Source: Paraburkholderia sp. C35
GTDB taxonomy: Bacteria > Pseudomonadota > Gammaproteobacteria > Burkholderiales > Burkholderiaceae
Reading direction: 5' to 3'
Assembly: GCF_003121405.1 (NCBI RefSeq)
Contig: NZ_QBUY01000015.1
Span: 1-64,000 of the forward strand
DNA: 64,000 nt
Shown here piece after piece: positions 8,296 through 16,711 of this stretch (position 1 is the stretch's first letter; each line of letters opens with the position of its first letter). A model generated the notes under the pieces. It did not search any database. It was not told the origin of the DNA and saw only the letters and a list, made by a program, of their open reading frames with translations. The position numbers and the translations under genes were made by a program.

Positions 8296-8686
8296 CGAAT
8301 GAGCGCGCCACCGATTGCATCGCGAACGTGCGTCAGGTGACGGAAAAAGGGAAAAGTGTCTGTCAGTTTACCCAAAGCGTGAAGAACGGTCCCGGTTCTT
8401 GCACGTCGACGGTGACACCGGACCCCGCTTGGAACGATTCGTGCAGCATAGCGTCCGAAGTCGAGCCAGCTGGAGAACGTGTCGCAAGGCAGTCGTCTGT
8501 TGCAGGTCCGTTAGAGCGTGACGGCTTGCAGGATGCATAAAGAAAGACTAGCTACCGGTTTGCTGCAGCGTCGATAGAAATCCGGTAAGCGTGGGGGAGG
8601 TCGGGCCGGAACATGGTTCGAACGTTACGTAACCTGAAGCGCGACGGGACTGAAAAGGAGCGCGCTCAGATCTGATGAGGCTGCAA
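8296..8686. other. Intergenic region upstream of the unknown 106-residue gene
   Basis: A 391-base gap without a convincing gene. Near its right end two palindromes abut, GTTCGAAC (8616-8623) and GTTACGTAAC (8624-8633), about 55 bases before the next start. No clear sigma-70 promoter was found. Confidence 0.6.
8616..8633. promoter_or_regulatory. Two abutting palindromes, candidate operator
   Basis: GTTCGAAC and GTTACGTAAC are each perfect palindromes and lie directly side by side, about 55 bases upstream of the unknown 106-residue gene. Position suits a regulatory site; the binding protein is unknown. Confidence 0.35.
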
Positions 8687-9007
8687 ATGGATATGACACC
8701 CAACGGAAACGCCGAGCAGAAGTTTCAGGAGCTCATGGCGAAGCTGCTGGCCACACCCGAGTGGACGGAAAAGCAGCAACTGGAACTGGAAATGGCGCGT
8801 GACATCTCCGTCGAGATGCTGCGTCTCGCAGAAATCATGCGTGACGGCAGCGTCGATATGGAGATGTGTCTCACCCTGCTCAAATACGCGAAAGTGCTGG
8901 ACTTTGTGATGACGACGCTAGCTTCGCGGCGCGATATCAAGCCTCAAACGCTGCGAGTGATTTTCAAGCTGGCTGGACTGAAGGTGGACGAGGCGTATCC
9001 GGGTTGA
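8687..9007 (+). CDS. Hypothetical protein, 106 residues, all-helical
   Basis: I do not recognise the family. The product is predicted soluble and helical, with acidic amphipathic stretches (QKFQELMAKLLATPEW, EKQQLELEMARDISVEMLRL) and a basic C-terminal half (TLRVIFKLAGLKVDEAYPG). No signal peptide, membrane helix or Cys pair. The ATG at 8687 is chosen because GAGG sits six bases upstream; the in-frame ATG at 8675 overlaps that site. Coding looks real: third-position GC is high and the ribosome binding site is good. Confidence 0.7.
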   Translation: MDMTPNGNAEQKFQELMAKLLATPEWTEKQQLELEMARDISVEMLRLAEIMRDGSVDMEMCLTLLKYAKVLDFVMTTLASRRDIKPQTLRVIFKLAGLKVDEAYPG

Positions 9008-9072
9008 ACCCGTCGATGGCTGTGCGGATGCTGGCGTTATTACCGCCGTTTTGCGCCGGCATCCTTCACCCG

Positions 9073-9771
9073 CTACCGTTTCACCCGCGTCATCAATCTC
9101 GCAAACGATTCCTTCAAATGCCGCTGCATCGCTGCGTGCGCCTGCACGGAATCGCGTGCTTCGAGTGCTTCGAGCACTGCCCGGTGCTCCTCCAGCGCGA
9201 CTAGCCAGGTATCTTCCGCTTCAAAATGCCCGCGCATCGTGCTCGACAGCGGGCTATGCCGTTCGTCGAACAGATCGGCAACCGTTCGAACCAGCACATC
9301 GTTGCCGGACATCTGCGCGATGCACAGATGAAACTCGCGGTCGGCAGCAGTCGGAATCTGCCCATTCGCGACTTCGTCCGCCATGCGCTCGAATAGCGCG
9401 CGCAGCGCCTTGAGCGCCTTCGGCTTTACGAACGGCGCGACGCTCGCGACCAGCGCGCCTTCGATCAGCGAGCGCGCTTCCATGATTTCGCGCGGACTCT
9501 CGCCGAGCTTGTCGGGATCGGGCGCGGCGACAGCAGGCGACACATTCGTCACGTAGACGCCCGAACCCATCCGGATTTCCACCCGCCCTTCCAGCTCCAG
9601 CGCGACGAGCGCCTCACGCACCGTCGGACGCGACACACCGAGCGTCTGCGCCAGATCGCGCTCGGGCGGCAAACGGCCATTCGACACGAAGCCCGGCTGT
9701 GCAATCAGCTCGCGCAAGCGATCGGCGATCTGTTGATAAAGACGGCGTGTTTCGACGGTTCTGACGGGCAC
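9073..9771 (-). CDS. GntR family regulator, FadR subfamily
   Basis: About 232 residues from a GTG at 9771, chosen because GGAG lies six bases before it; a longer reading to 9936 adds a Cys- and Arg-rich segment unlike the family. The winged helix is seen as RLPPERDLAQTLGVSRPTVREALVALELEGRVEIRMGSGVYV, followed by a FadR C-terminal (FCD) ligand domain with REIMEARSLIEGALVASVA, DREFHLCIAQMSGND and EEHRAVLEALEARD, which carry its metal-binding Asp and His residues. It diverges from the diacid transporter and dehydratase genes and probably represses them until a sugar acid is present. Confidence 0.88.
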   Translation of the reverse strand: MPVRTVETRRLYQQIADRLRELIAQPGFVSNGRLPPERDLAQTLGVSRPTVREALVALELEGRVEIRMGSGVYVTNVSPAVAAPDPDKLGESPREIMEARSLIEGALVASVAPFVKPKALKALRALFERMADEVANGQIPTAADREFHLCIAQMSGNDVLVRTVADLFDERHSPLSSTMRGHFEAEDTWLVALEEHRAVLEALEARDSVQAHAAMQRHLKESFARLMTRVKR

Positions 9772-9866
9772 AAAGACTCCTGCTTCGACGTCGCGCGATA
9801 CCCGCGTCAACGGGTTGCACGAGAAAACGAGCATTGTAATCAGCCGCGCGCCGCACCGGCCACGCG

Positions 9867-9879
9867 CCTTGGACCAAGG
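9867..9879. promoter_or_regulatory. Palindrome CCTTGGACCAAGG, candidate GntR site
   Basis: This 13-base sequence is a perfect palindrome around a central A. It lies about 95 bases upstream of the GntR start and 20 bases left of the divergent transporter promoter. The TTGG/CCAA halves resemble FadR-subfamily sites (TGGT-N-ACCA type). Confidence 0.45.
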
Positions 9880-9900
9880 GTAAATAGCCGGACAATTGGC

Positions 9901-9943
9901 TTGACCACTTGATCGATAGACTTCTATTATGCCCAACTGGTCA
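9901..9943 (+). promoter_or_regulatory. Promoter of the diacid transporter with flanking operator halves
   Basis: A -35 TTGACC (9901-9906), 18-base spacer and -10 TATTAT (9925-9930) form a good sigma-70 promoter. TGACCA (9902-9907) overlaps the -35 box and its reverse complement TGGTCA (9938-9943) falls just after the -10 box, so a bound GntR-type dimer pair would block polymerase. Confidence 0.6.
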
Positions 9944-10146
9944 GGCCGAATTTCAATAAGCGCATAAGACGCTCATCGCCCTGCCAGCCCGACAATGCAT
10001 CACGGCAGCCCCGCCGCCAGAGCGGGCGCAACTACGCAGCATCCACCTCGCGCACGCAGCACGACCGTAGGAAAGCGGCCACCGGACCGGCATCGCCGAG
10101 GGGCGCCAACCATACGAAAGATGCCGATACCGGAGGAGACGACGTC

Positions 10147-11436
10147 ATGAGGAAAATGCGGTGGGTAGTGATCTTGCTCTGCTTTCTCGCCATTGCCGTG
10201 AACTACATCGACCGTGCGAACCTCGCCGTCGCCGCACCTGAAATCCAGAAAGCGCTGGGTATCGGTCCGGCGCAGATGGGCTTTATCCTGAGCGGCTTCT
10301 TCTGGACCTACGCGCTGATGCAGATGCCGTTCGGCTGGTTCGTCGATCGCGTCGGTGCGCGCATCGCGTTGCCGCTCGCGGTTGGCTGGTGGTCGCTGTT
10401 CACCGCCGCCACGGCAGCCGCCAGCAGCGTGGGCGGCATGTTCGGCTGCCGGCTGATGCTCGGCGTCGGCGAAGCGGGCGCCTATCCGTCGTGCGCAAAA
10501 CTCGTCAGCCAATGGTTCAAGCCTTCGCAGCGCGCGCTCGCGACCAGCATTTTCGATAGCGGCTCGCGCGTCGGCTCGGCCCTGTCGATTCCTGTCGTTG
10601 CGTTGATCATCGGCACGCTGGGCTGGAAGGCGTCGTTCATCGTGACGGGCGTGCTCGGCGCGGTGTGGATTCTCGGCTGGCTGGCCATCTATCGCAGCCC
10701 GGCGCACGGCGACATGACGGGCGAAACCGATGTCGTGCCCGACGCACGCGCCGCCCGCGCCGCCGACAAGGTCACGTGGGGTTCGCTGTTCCGCCACCGC
10801 ACGCTGTGGGGCATGATGCTCGGCTTCTTCTGCCTGAACTTCGTGATCTACTTCTTTATCACGTGGTTTCCGAGCTATCTGGTGCAGACGCGCGGCTTTT
10901 CGCTGAAGTCGCTCGGCACGCTAGGCATGATTCCCGCGCTGATGTCGATTCCGGGCGGCTGGATCGGCGGTCTGGTGTCCGATGCGCTGTTCCGGCGCGG
11001 CTGGAGCCTCACGGCGGCGCGCAAGACCTGCATGGTCGGCGGCATGCTGCTGTCGTCGGTGATCACGCTGTCGGCGTTCACGTCGAACACGTATCTGATG
11101 CTCGCTTTCTTCGGCATTTCGTACGGCAGCCTCGCGTTCGCCGCCGCCAGCATCTGGTCGCTGCCCGCCGACGTCGCGCCCACGCCGCGTCACGTCGCGT
11201 CGATCAGCGGCATCCAGAACTTCGCGTCGAATCTGGCGGGCATCGTCATCACGACGTTCACGGGCGTCATGCTCGCGATATCGAAAGGCTCGTTCACGAT
11301 TCCGCTGGTCGTCGCGGGCGGCTTCTGCTTTCTCGGCGCGTTCAGCTATCTTGTGATCGTCGGCCGCATCGCGCCGTTGCCTGCCGATCCCGAGCAGCCG
11401 TACGTGCCGGAAGGCGCGCAACGCTCGCACGTTTGA
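10147..11436 (+). CDS. MFS transporter, sugar-acid (galactarate/glucarate) type
   Basis: The 429-residue inner-membrane protein has about 12 hydrophobic segments and belongs to the anion:cation symporter branch of the MFS: RWVVILLCFLAIAVNYIDRANLAVAAPEI at the N-terminus, GWFVDRVGARIALPLAV in loop 2-3 and LGVGEAGAYPSCAKLVSQWF in helices 4-5. Relatives GarP and GudP import galactarate and glucarate with protons. The next gene, galactarate dehydratase 45 bases downstream, supports that substrate. GGAGGAG precedes the start. Likely repressed by the divergent GntR protein. Confidence 0.85.
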   Translation: MRKMRWVVILLCFLAIAVNYIDRANLAVAAPEIQKALGIGPAQMGFILSGFFWTYALMQMPFGWFVDRVGARIALPLAVGWWSLFTAATAAASSVGGMFGCRLMLGVGEAGAYPSCAKLVSQWFKPSQRALATSIFDSGSRVGSALSIPVVALIIGTLGWKASFIVTGVLGAVWILGWLAIYRSPAHGDMTGETDVVPDARAARAADKVTWGSLFRHRTLWGMMLGFFCLNFVIYFFITWFPSYLVQTRGFSLKSLGTLGMIPALMSIPGGWIGGLVSDALFRRGWSLTAARKTCMVGGMLLSSVITLSAFTSNTYLMLAFFGISYGSLAFAAASIWSLPADVAPTPRHVASISGIQNFASNLAGIVITTFTGVMLAISKGSFTIPLVVAGGFCFLGAFSYLVIVGRIAPLPADPEQPYVPEGAQRSHV

Positions 11437-11481
11437 TGATCCATCCCGTCAGCACTCCGCTTTCAGAACAGGCCCCGCATC

Positions 11482-13032
11482 ATGTCGACAGCTACCGCCA
11501 CCGCAGCGCACGCCGCTATCCGCCTGCATCCCAACGACGACGTGATCATCGCGACACGTCAACTCGTGTCGGGCACGCGTATCGAAGCCGAAGACCTGGT
11601 CGTCGCGGGGCTGATTCCGCCTGGCCACAAGATCGCGACGCGCGCGATTGCGAAGGGTGAGCCGGTGAAGCGCTACAACCAGATCATCGGTGTGGCGCGC
11701 GAGGCGATTGCGCGCGGCCAGCACGTGCACACGCACAATCTGGCGATGGCCGAATTCGCGCGCGAGCATGAATTCGGCGTCGACACGCATCCGACCATCG
11801 CCGCTCGCGATCCCGCGCATTTCATGGGCATCCGGCGCGCGGACGGGCGCGTGGCGACGCGCAACTACATCGGCGTGCTGACCAGCGTGAACTGCTCGGC
11901 GACCGTCGCGCGCGCCATCGCCGATCATTTCCGGCGCGACGTGCACCCCGGGGAACTGGCGGCGTTTCCCAATGTGGACGGCGTGATCGCGTTGACGCAC
12001 GGACTCGGCTGCGGTGTCGATCTGCGCGGCGAAGGCACGATGATCCTGCAGCGCACACTGGCGGGCTACGCGGCGCATCCGAATTTTGCGTCGGTGCTGT
12101 TCGTCGGTTTGGGCTGCGAGACGAACCAGATTGGCGGCGTGCTCGAAGCGGGCGGACTGACCGATAACACGGCGACCTTGCGCAGCTTCACGATTCAGGA
12201 CAGCGGCGGCACGCGCAAGACAATCGAACGCGGCATTGCGATGGTGCGCGACATGCTCGTCGATGCGAACCGCGCGGTGCGCGAAAAGGTCAGCGCGTCG
12301 CATCTGATGGTCGGCTTGCAGTGCGGCGGGTCAGACGGCTATTCGGGCATCTCCGCGAACCCTGCGTTGGGCGCCGCCGTCGACCGGCTCGTGCAGCATG
12401 GCGGCACGGCGATTCTGTCTGAGACACCTGAAGTCTATGGCGCCGAACATCTGCTCACACGCCGCGCGGTGAGCCGCGAGGTCGGCGAGAAACTGCTGGC
12501 GCGCATCGCGTGGTGGCAGGACTACTGCGCGCGCAACGGCGCGGCGCTCGACAACAATCCGTCGGCGGGCAACAAGGTCGGCGGCCTCACGACTATCCTC
12601 GAAAAGTCGCTCGGCGCGGTCGCAAAAGGCGGCACGACCAATCTCGTCGACGTGTACGAGTACGCGCAACCGATTCACGCCAAGGGCTTCGTGTTCATGG
12701 ATTCGCCCGGCTACGACCCGATGTCGGCGACGGGTCAGGTCGCGTCGGGCGCGAACCTGATCTGCTTCACGACGGGACGCGGCTCGGCGTATGGCTGCGC
12801 GCCGTCGCCGTCGCTGAAGCTCGCCACCAACACGGCATTGTGGGACCGCCAGGAAGAAGACATCGACATCAACTGCGGCGGCGTGATCGACGGGACGGCG
12901 CGCATCGATCAGCTCGGTGCCGACATCTTCCAGATGATGCTCGATTGCGCGTCGGGCACGCGCTCGAAAAGCGAACTGCACGGCTATGGACAAAACGAGT
13001 TCGTGCCCTGGCAAGTCGGCGTGGTGACGTGA
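11482..13032 (+). CDS. garD: Galactarate dehydratase
   Basis: 516 residues, close to the 523 of E. coli GarD, which dehydrates galactarate to 5-keto-4-deoxyglucarate. The N-terminal SAF-like domain (about 1-95: AIRLHPNDDVIIATRQLVSGTRI...) is followed by the UxaA/GarD catalytic domain with GRVATRNYIGVLTSVNCSATVAR, HGLGCG, GLGCETNQIGGV, LQCGGSDGYSGISANPALG and TTGRGSAYGCAPSPSLKLATN. Altronate dehydratase UxaA is the close alternative; linkage to a diacid-type transporter rather than uxa genes favours GarD. Second gene of an operon with the transporter. No downstream aldolase gene is present here. Confidence 0.88.
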   Translation: MSTATATAAHAAIRLHPNDDVIIATRQLVSGTRIEAEDLVVAGLIPPGHKIATRAIAKGEPVKRYNQIIGVAREAIARGQHVHTHNLAMAEFAREHEFGVDTHPTIAARDPAHFMGIRRADGRVATRNYIGVLTSVNCSATVARAIADHFRRDVHPGELAAFPNVDGVIALTHGLGCGVDLRGEGTMILQRTLAGYAAHPNFASVLFVGLGCETNQIGGVLEAGGLTDNTATLRSFTIQDSGGTRKTIERGIAMVRDMLVDANRAVREKVSASHLMVGLQCGGSDGYSGISANPALGAAVDRLVQHGGTAILSETPEVYGAEHLLTRRAVSREVGEKLLARIAWWQDYCARNGAALDNNPSAGNKVGGLTTILEKSLGAVAKGGTTNLVDVYEYAQPIHAKGFVFMDSPGYDPMSATGQVASGANLICFTTGRGSAYGCAPSPSLKLATNTALWDRQEEDIDINCGGVIDGTARIDQLGADIFQMMLDCASGTRSKSELHGYGQNEFVPWQVGVVT

Positions 13033-13045
13033 AGGCAGACTGACA

Positions 13046-13258
13046 TCATGCGGCGGCAGGCGCGCTGATTGGCGGCGTGCCGTCGTGGAACATCGACTTC
13101 AGCTTCGCTCGAAGCTCGGGCGAATCGCTGTGCTTGTGCGCCTGCGTCGCGTGCGCGACGGCGGCTTCGAGCAGTTCGTTTTCCGAATCGGCGCACAGGG
13201 CAACCGTGCACTTGATGTCACTCGGAAATTCGCGGCAATCGATATATTTGCGACCCAT
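13046..13258 (-). CDS. DUF1059 domain-containing protein
   Basis: A 70-residue protein with the DUF1059 pattern: YIDCREFPSDIKCTVALCADSENELLEAAVAHATQAHKHSDSPEL, then a C-terminal tail. Two or three Cys and the HATQAH segment are the conserved features. Function is not established; members are small soluble proteins. GAGGAG seven bases before the ATG strongly supports the start. It is convergent with garD, 13 bases from its stop. Confidence 0.88.
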   Translation of the reverse strand: MGRKYIDCREFPSDIKCTVALCADSENELLEAAVAHATQAHKHSDSPELRAKLKSMFHDGTPPISAPAAA

Positions 13259-13529
13259 GACGGACTCCTCAGATCAAAGGCGTCGCGTGCAACCCGTGCG
13301 CTGGCGTAGCCCCAGCGTGCGTATCGGCGGGGCGTTGGCTAAAAACGTGATGCGTGGATTGTGCGCGGCAAGACGGCGCGACGCGCGCCGGGAAGGAAGG
13401 TGTCTGAGAAAAGTATAGGTCGTGGCGCGTGGACGTTTGCGCTGCGTTTGCCCGTCCTCCAGCCCAGTGGGACAATACCGGCCTTCGCGCCGAGCGCGCT
13501 TCACCGTCATTCACTGCTTCATTCCATCG

Positions 13530-14798
13530 ATGTCGAATCCGTCCGATCACACCAGGGATCACGTCCGCGTCGCCGTTATCGGCGGCGGTCCTGCCGGGTT
13601 GATGGCGGCCGAAGCGCTGGCGCGCGGCGGCATGCAGGTCGATGTGTACGACGCAATGCCGTCGGTCGGACGCAAGTTCCTGATGGCGGGGAAAGGCGGC
13701 ATGAACATCACGCATTCGGAGCCGATCGAGCCGTTTCTCGGCCGCTATGGCAAGCGTCGCGCGGACATTGCGCCCCTGCTCGACGCGTTCGGCCCGGACG
13801 CGCTGCGTGCGTGGCTCGATGAACTGGGTGTCCATACCTTCGTCGGCAGTTCGGGCCGCGTGTTTCCGACCGACATGAAAGCCGCGCCGATGCTGCGCGC
13901 GTGGCTGCATCGGCTGCGTGAGGCGGGCGTGCGGTTTCACATGCGGCATAAGTGGATTAGCTGGGCGGAGACTGCGGCGTCCGGCGCGCATGGTTTGCGG
14001 TTTGGCACGCCGGAAGGCGAACGCGAAGTCCTGGCGGACGCCGTGGTGTTAGCGCTCGGCGGCGGCAGTTGGGCGCGGCTCGGTTCCGACGCTGCGTGGG
14101 TGCCGCTGATGCAGCAACGCGAGATCCCTGTCGCGCCGTTGCTGCCCGCGAATTGCGGCTTCGACGCCAACTGGACCGATTACTTCCGCGAGCGCTATGC
14201 AGGCGAGCCGGTCAAGCCTGTGTCGATTGCTGTGGAAAACGTGGATGGCACGGTCCAGCATCGCCAAGGTGAGTTCGTCGTGACATCGACGGGGATCGAA
14301 GGGAGCCTCGTGTACGCGATGTCGTCGACGATCCGCGACCGCCTGCTCGCCGACGGCACCGTGACGATACGGCTCGATCTCGCGCCAGGTCTGAGCGCGC
14401 AGCGCGTGATCGATCAAGTGACGCGGCCGCGTGGTTCGCGTTCGATGTCGAGCCATTTGCATAGCCGCATCGGTATCACGGGGGTGAAGCTGGGGTTGCT
14501 GCACGAGTGTCTGTCGAAAGAAGATTTCACCGATGCAGCGAAGCTCGCGCAAGCGATCAAGTCCTTACCGTTGAACCTGACGCGCGCTCGTCCCATCGAC
14601 GAAGCGATCAGCAGCGCAGGCGGCATCCCGTTCGAAGCGCTCGATAACGCGATGATGCTGCGGACACTGCCCGGCGTGTTCTGCGCGGGCGAGATGCTGG
14701 ATTGGGAAGCGCCGACGGGCGGCTATCTGCTGACGGCGTGCTTCGCCAGCGGCCTCGTCGCGGGGCGCGGGGCCGCTGCGTATCTGATGGCGCGGTGA
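13530..14798 (+). CDS. FAD-dependent oxidoreductase, HI0933/TIGR03862 family flavoprotein
   Basis: About 422 residues. The N-terminal dinucleotide fold VRVAVIGGGPAGLMAAEALARGG binds FAD, followed by GRKFLMAGKGGMNITHSE, the signature of the HI0933-like flavoproteins; the C-terminus has GVFCAGEMLDWEAPTGGYLLTACFASGLVAGRGAA, the second FAD contact. The TIGR03862 subgroup is a family of uncharacterised flavoproteins. The ATG at 13530 directly precedes the conserved region; an upstream start at 13422 would add 36 unconserved Arg-rich residues. Convergent with the next gene, 21 bases away. Confidence 0.85.
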   Translation: MSNPSDHTRDHVRVAVIGGGPAGLMAAEALARGGMQVDVYDAMPSVGRKFLMAGKGGMNITHSEPIEPFLGRYGKRRADIAPLLDAFGPDALRAWLDELGVHTFVGSSGRVFPTDMKAAPMLRAWLHRLREAGVRFHMRHKWISWAETAASGAHGLRFGTPEGEREVLADAVVLALGGGSWARLGSDAAWVPLMQQREIPVAPLLPANCGFDANWTDYFRERYAGEPVKPVSIAVENVDGTVQHRQGEFVVTSTGIEGSLVYAMSSTIRDRLLADGTVTIRLDLAPGLSAQRVIDQVTRPRGSRSMSSHLHSRIGITGVKLGLLHECLSKEDFTDAAKLAQAIKSLPLNLTRARPIDEAISSAGGIPFEALDNAMMLRTLPGVFCAGEMLDWEAPTGGYLLTACFASGLVAGRGAAAYLMAR

Positions 14799-14819
14799 AT
14801 GTCGCGCTTTACCTGGCGC

Positions 14820-15947
14820 TTATTTGACCTTGAGCCGCCAAAGCGACGTGATTTCAGCCACGCGCGCGGCGTGCAACGGATCGGACGCATCCGTCGCCTT
14901 CGGATGACGCGGCTTGATGTCCTCGCGCCCAACAACGACAAGCCCGGCGCGATCGAGCGCGGCCAGTAGCCAGTCATGCGTGCGCATCCCCAGATGCTCC
15001 GCGAAATCCGACAGAATCAGCCATCCCTCGCCACCCGTTTCGAGATGATCGGCGAGTCCGTTCAGAAAGCCGAGCAACATACGGCTTTCGTAGTCGTAGA
15101 CGGCGTTTTCGATCGGTGACGCCGGACGCGCGGGCAGCCACGGCGGGTTACACACGACAAGCGGCGCCCGCCCTTCAGGAAAAAGATCGGCGGCAATCAC
15201 TCCGACCTGTGCGTCGTAACCGAGCCGCGTGAGGTTGTCTTTGGCGCAAGCGAGCGCGCGTGGATCCTGATCCGTTGCAACGATCCGCTTGACGCCGCGC
15301 TTGGCCAGCAACGCCGACAACACGCCCGTGCCGACGCCAATATCAAAGGCCAATTCCTTCGACGGCAACGGCGCACGCGCAACCAGATCGACGTACTCGC
15401 CTCGCACGGGCGAGAACACGCCGTAGTGCGGGTGAATGCGCTCCTGCAACGCGGGAATCTCGACGCCTTTCTTGCGCCACTCGTGCGCCCCGATCAGGCC
15501 AAGCAGTTCACGCAGCGACACCACCGACGCTTCCTGCGACGGCGGTCCATACACTTCTTCACAGGCTTGCTGCACGTTCGGCGCGCGGCGCAATGGAATC
15601 GTGTAATCGCCTTCGAGCGGGATCAGCAGCATGCCGAGCGTGCGCGCTTTCTGCGACTGCGCTTGCCGGTGCTGATTGAAGGCATCGAGTGGCGTAGCAG
15701 GCGCCTGCTTGCGTGGCTTGCGATCGAGACGGCGCGTCATCGCCTGCAACAGTTGGCGGGCGTTCTGGAAATCGCCGTGCCACAGCAGTGCGGTGCCTTC
15801 GCAGGCGAGGCGGTAGGCGGCGTCGGCGGTCGTGCGGTCGTCGGCGATGACGACGCGCTTCGCGGGCGGCACGGAGGCTTCGGAGCGCCAGCGGGCAGAA
15901 TGCGGGCCGTCGGCTTCAGGCCAGGTGAGTGTGGGGAAATCGGTCAT
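14820..15947 (-). CDS. SAM-dependent methyltransferase with NPPW motif
   Basis: About 375 residues. The C-terminal half is a class I methyltransferase: motif I ELAFDIGVGTGVLSALLAKRG, motif II IVATDQDPRALACAKDNL and the catalytic VVCNPPWLPARP, an NPP[WY] motif shared by N6-adenine and glutamine-N5 methyltransferases (RlmG, PrmC, PrmB). The N-terminal 150 residues are unlike PrmC, so the target may be rRNA, protein or a small molecule. The start at 15947 (MTDFPTLTW) is preferred over 16013, since the extra 22 residues are unconserved in character. Confidence 0.78.
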   Translation of the reverse strand: MTDFPTLTWPEADGPHSARWRSEASVPPAKRVVIADDRTTADAAYRLACEGTALLWHGDFQNARQLLQAMTRRLDRKPRKQAPATPLDAFNQHRQAQSQKARTLGMLLIPLEGDYTIPLRRAPNVQQACEEVYGPPSQEASVVSLRELLGLIGAHEWRKKGVEIPALQERIHPHYGVFSPVRGEYVDLVARAPLPSKELAFDIGVGTGVLSALLAKRGVKRIVATDQDPRALACAKDNLTRLGYDAQVGVIAADLFPEGRAPLVVCNPPWLPARPASPIENAVYDYESRMLLGFLNGLADHLETGGEGWLILSDFAEHLGMRTHDWLLAALDRAGLVVVGREDIKPRHPKATDASDPLHAARVAEITSLWRLKVK

Positions 15948-16013
15948 GTCCGTATTGTATTGAACCGTTGGACCTCGTCGACATCGAGCCGCAACGGAGA
16001 AACGGCGGACCAA

Positions 16014-16052
16014 AGAAAAACGGGTTACACGGAAAACCGTGTAACCCGTTTC
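16014..16052 (-). terminator. Terminator of the sspB-tRNA-Thr transcript
   Basis: A perfect 15-bp stem (16018-16032 with 16037-16051) closes an AAAA/TTTT loop; on the minus strand it ends in GTTTTTCTTT. It lies just beyond the 3' end of the tRNA-Thr gene. Confidence 0.85.
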
Positions 16053-16059
16053 TTGATGC

Positions 16060-16135
16060 TGGTGCCGGCTGCAGGACTCGAACCCGCCACCTCATGATTA
16101 CAAGTCAAGCGCTCTACCTGATGAGCTAAGCCGGC
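16060..16135 (-). tRNA. tRNA-Thr (anticodon UGU)
   Basis: A 76-base cloverleaf with encoded CCA. Acceptor GCCGGCT pairs with AGCCGGC, the D stem is GCTC/GAGC, the T arm is GCGGG-TTCGAGT-CCTGC, and the anticodon loop is CTTGTAA, giving anticodon TGT (threonine ACA/ACG). The anticodon stem CTTGA/TCATG holds a U-U mismatch at pair 28-42, which is unusual. The gene lies 20 bases after sspB on the same strand and is followed by a terminator, so it is probably processed from the sspA-sspB transcript. Confidence 0.93.
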
Positions 16136-16155
16136 ATGAGAACCGGGATTCTACT

Positions 16156-16644
16156 TCATTTCACGACTTTGAGGTGGCCTCTTCCGCCACCTTTTGCACC
16201 GTCATCGTCCGGACGCGGATCGTCATCGGTTTCGCCGATTTTTTCCGCCGCCGCCGCTTCGGGCGCTTCCTGCGGCGCCTCGGCGATCACGGCTTCGTCA
16301 TCCTCGGAATCCGTTGCCTCGCCGCCTGCCGACTCGACCGGAAATGCCATGCCCTGCCCGTTCTCGCGCGCGTAAATGGCGAGCACGTTGGCCACGGGCA
16401 CTTCGATCTTGTGCGACTTGCCCGAAAAGCGCGCGTTGAACTCGATCCACTCGTTGCCCATCTGCAGCTGGCTGGTCGCCTCGAAGCTGATGTTCAACAC
16501 GATCTCGTTGTCGCGCACGAACTGGCGCGGCACGCGCGTCTGGTTGTCGACGCGCACGGCGATATGCGGCGTATAGCCGTTATCGGTGCACCATTCGTAC
16601 AGCGCGCGCAGCAGGTACGGCTTCGTGGAAATCTCTTGCATCAA
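16156..16644 (-). CDS. sspB: Stringent starvation protein B, ClpXP adaptor
   Basis: 162 residues. SspB binds ssrA-tagged peptides and hands them to ClpXP. The folded substrate-binding domain (about 1-110: STKPYLLRALYEWCTDNGYTPHIAVRV ... VLNISFEATSQLQMGNEWIEFNARFSGKS ... VPVANVLAIYARENGQGM) is followed by an acidic flexible linker and a C-terminal ClpX-binding tail ending GRGHLKVVK, like the XB motif of E. coli SspB. It lies 67 bases after sspA and before tRNA-Thr. Confidence 0.95.
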   Translation of the reverse strand: MMQEISTKPYLLRALYEWCTDNGYTPHIAVRVDNQTRVPRQFVRDNEIVLNISFEATSQLQMGNEWIEFNARFSGKSHKIEVPVANVLAIYARENGQGMAFPVESAGGEATDSEDDEAVIAEAPQEAPEAAAAEKIGETDDDPRPDDDGAKGGGRGHLKVVK

Positions 16645-16711
16645 CTGTCCTTTTGCCGGGCAGGCGCGCGCAACGGAACGCCGCGCGCCGAACCCGAAGC
16701 CAATCTCAAAC

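Larger units (their letters stand above)
9772..10146. other. Divergent control region of the galactarate module
   Basis: This 375-base gap has no gene. It contains the palindrome CCTTGGACCAAGG (9867-9879), a promoter for the transporter (9901-9930), TGACCA/TGGTCA half sites around that promoter, and a roughly 210-base leader ending in a GGAGGAG ribosome binding site before 10147. Confidence 0.65.

Noticed and set aside
9772..9936. Longer N-terminus of the GntR regulator starting at 9936
   Set aside because: The extra 55 residues are Cys/Arg-rich, overlap the operator and promoter, and the GTG at 9771 has a good ribosome binding site.
16060..16135. tRNA-Tyr (anticodon GUA)
   Set aside because: GTA is present in the loop but one base out of register; the seven-base loop CTTGTAA centres on TGT, and the variable arm is short, unlike tRNA-Tyr.
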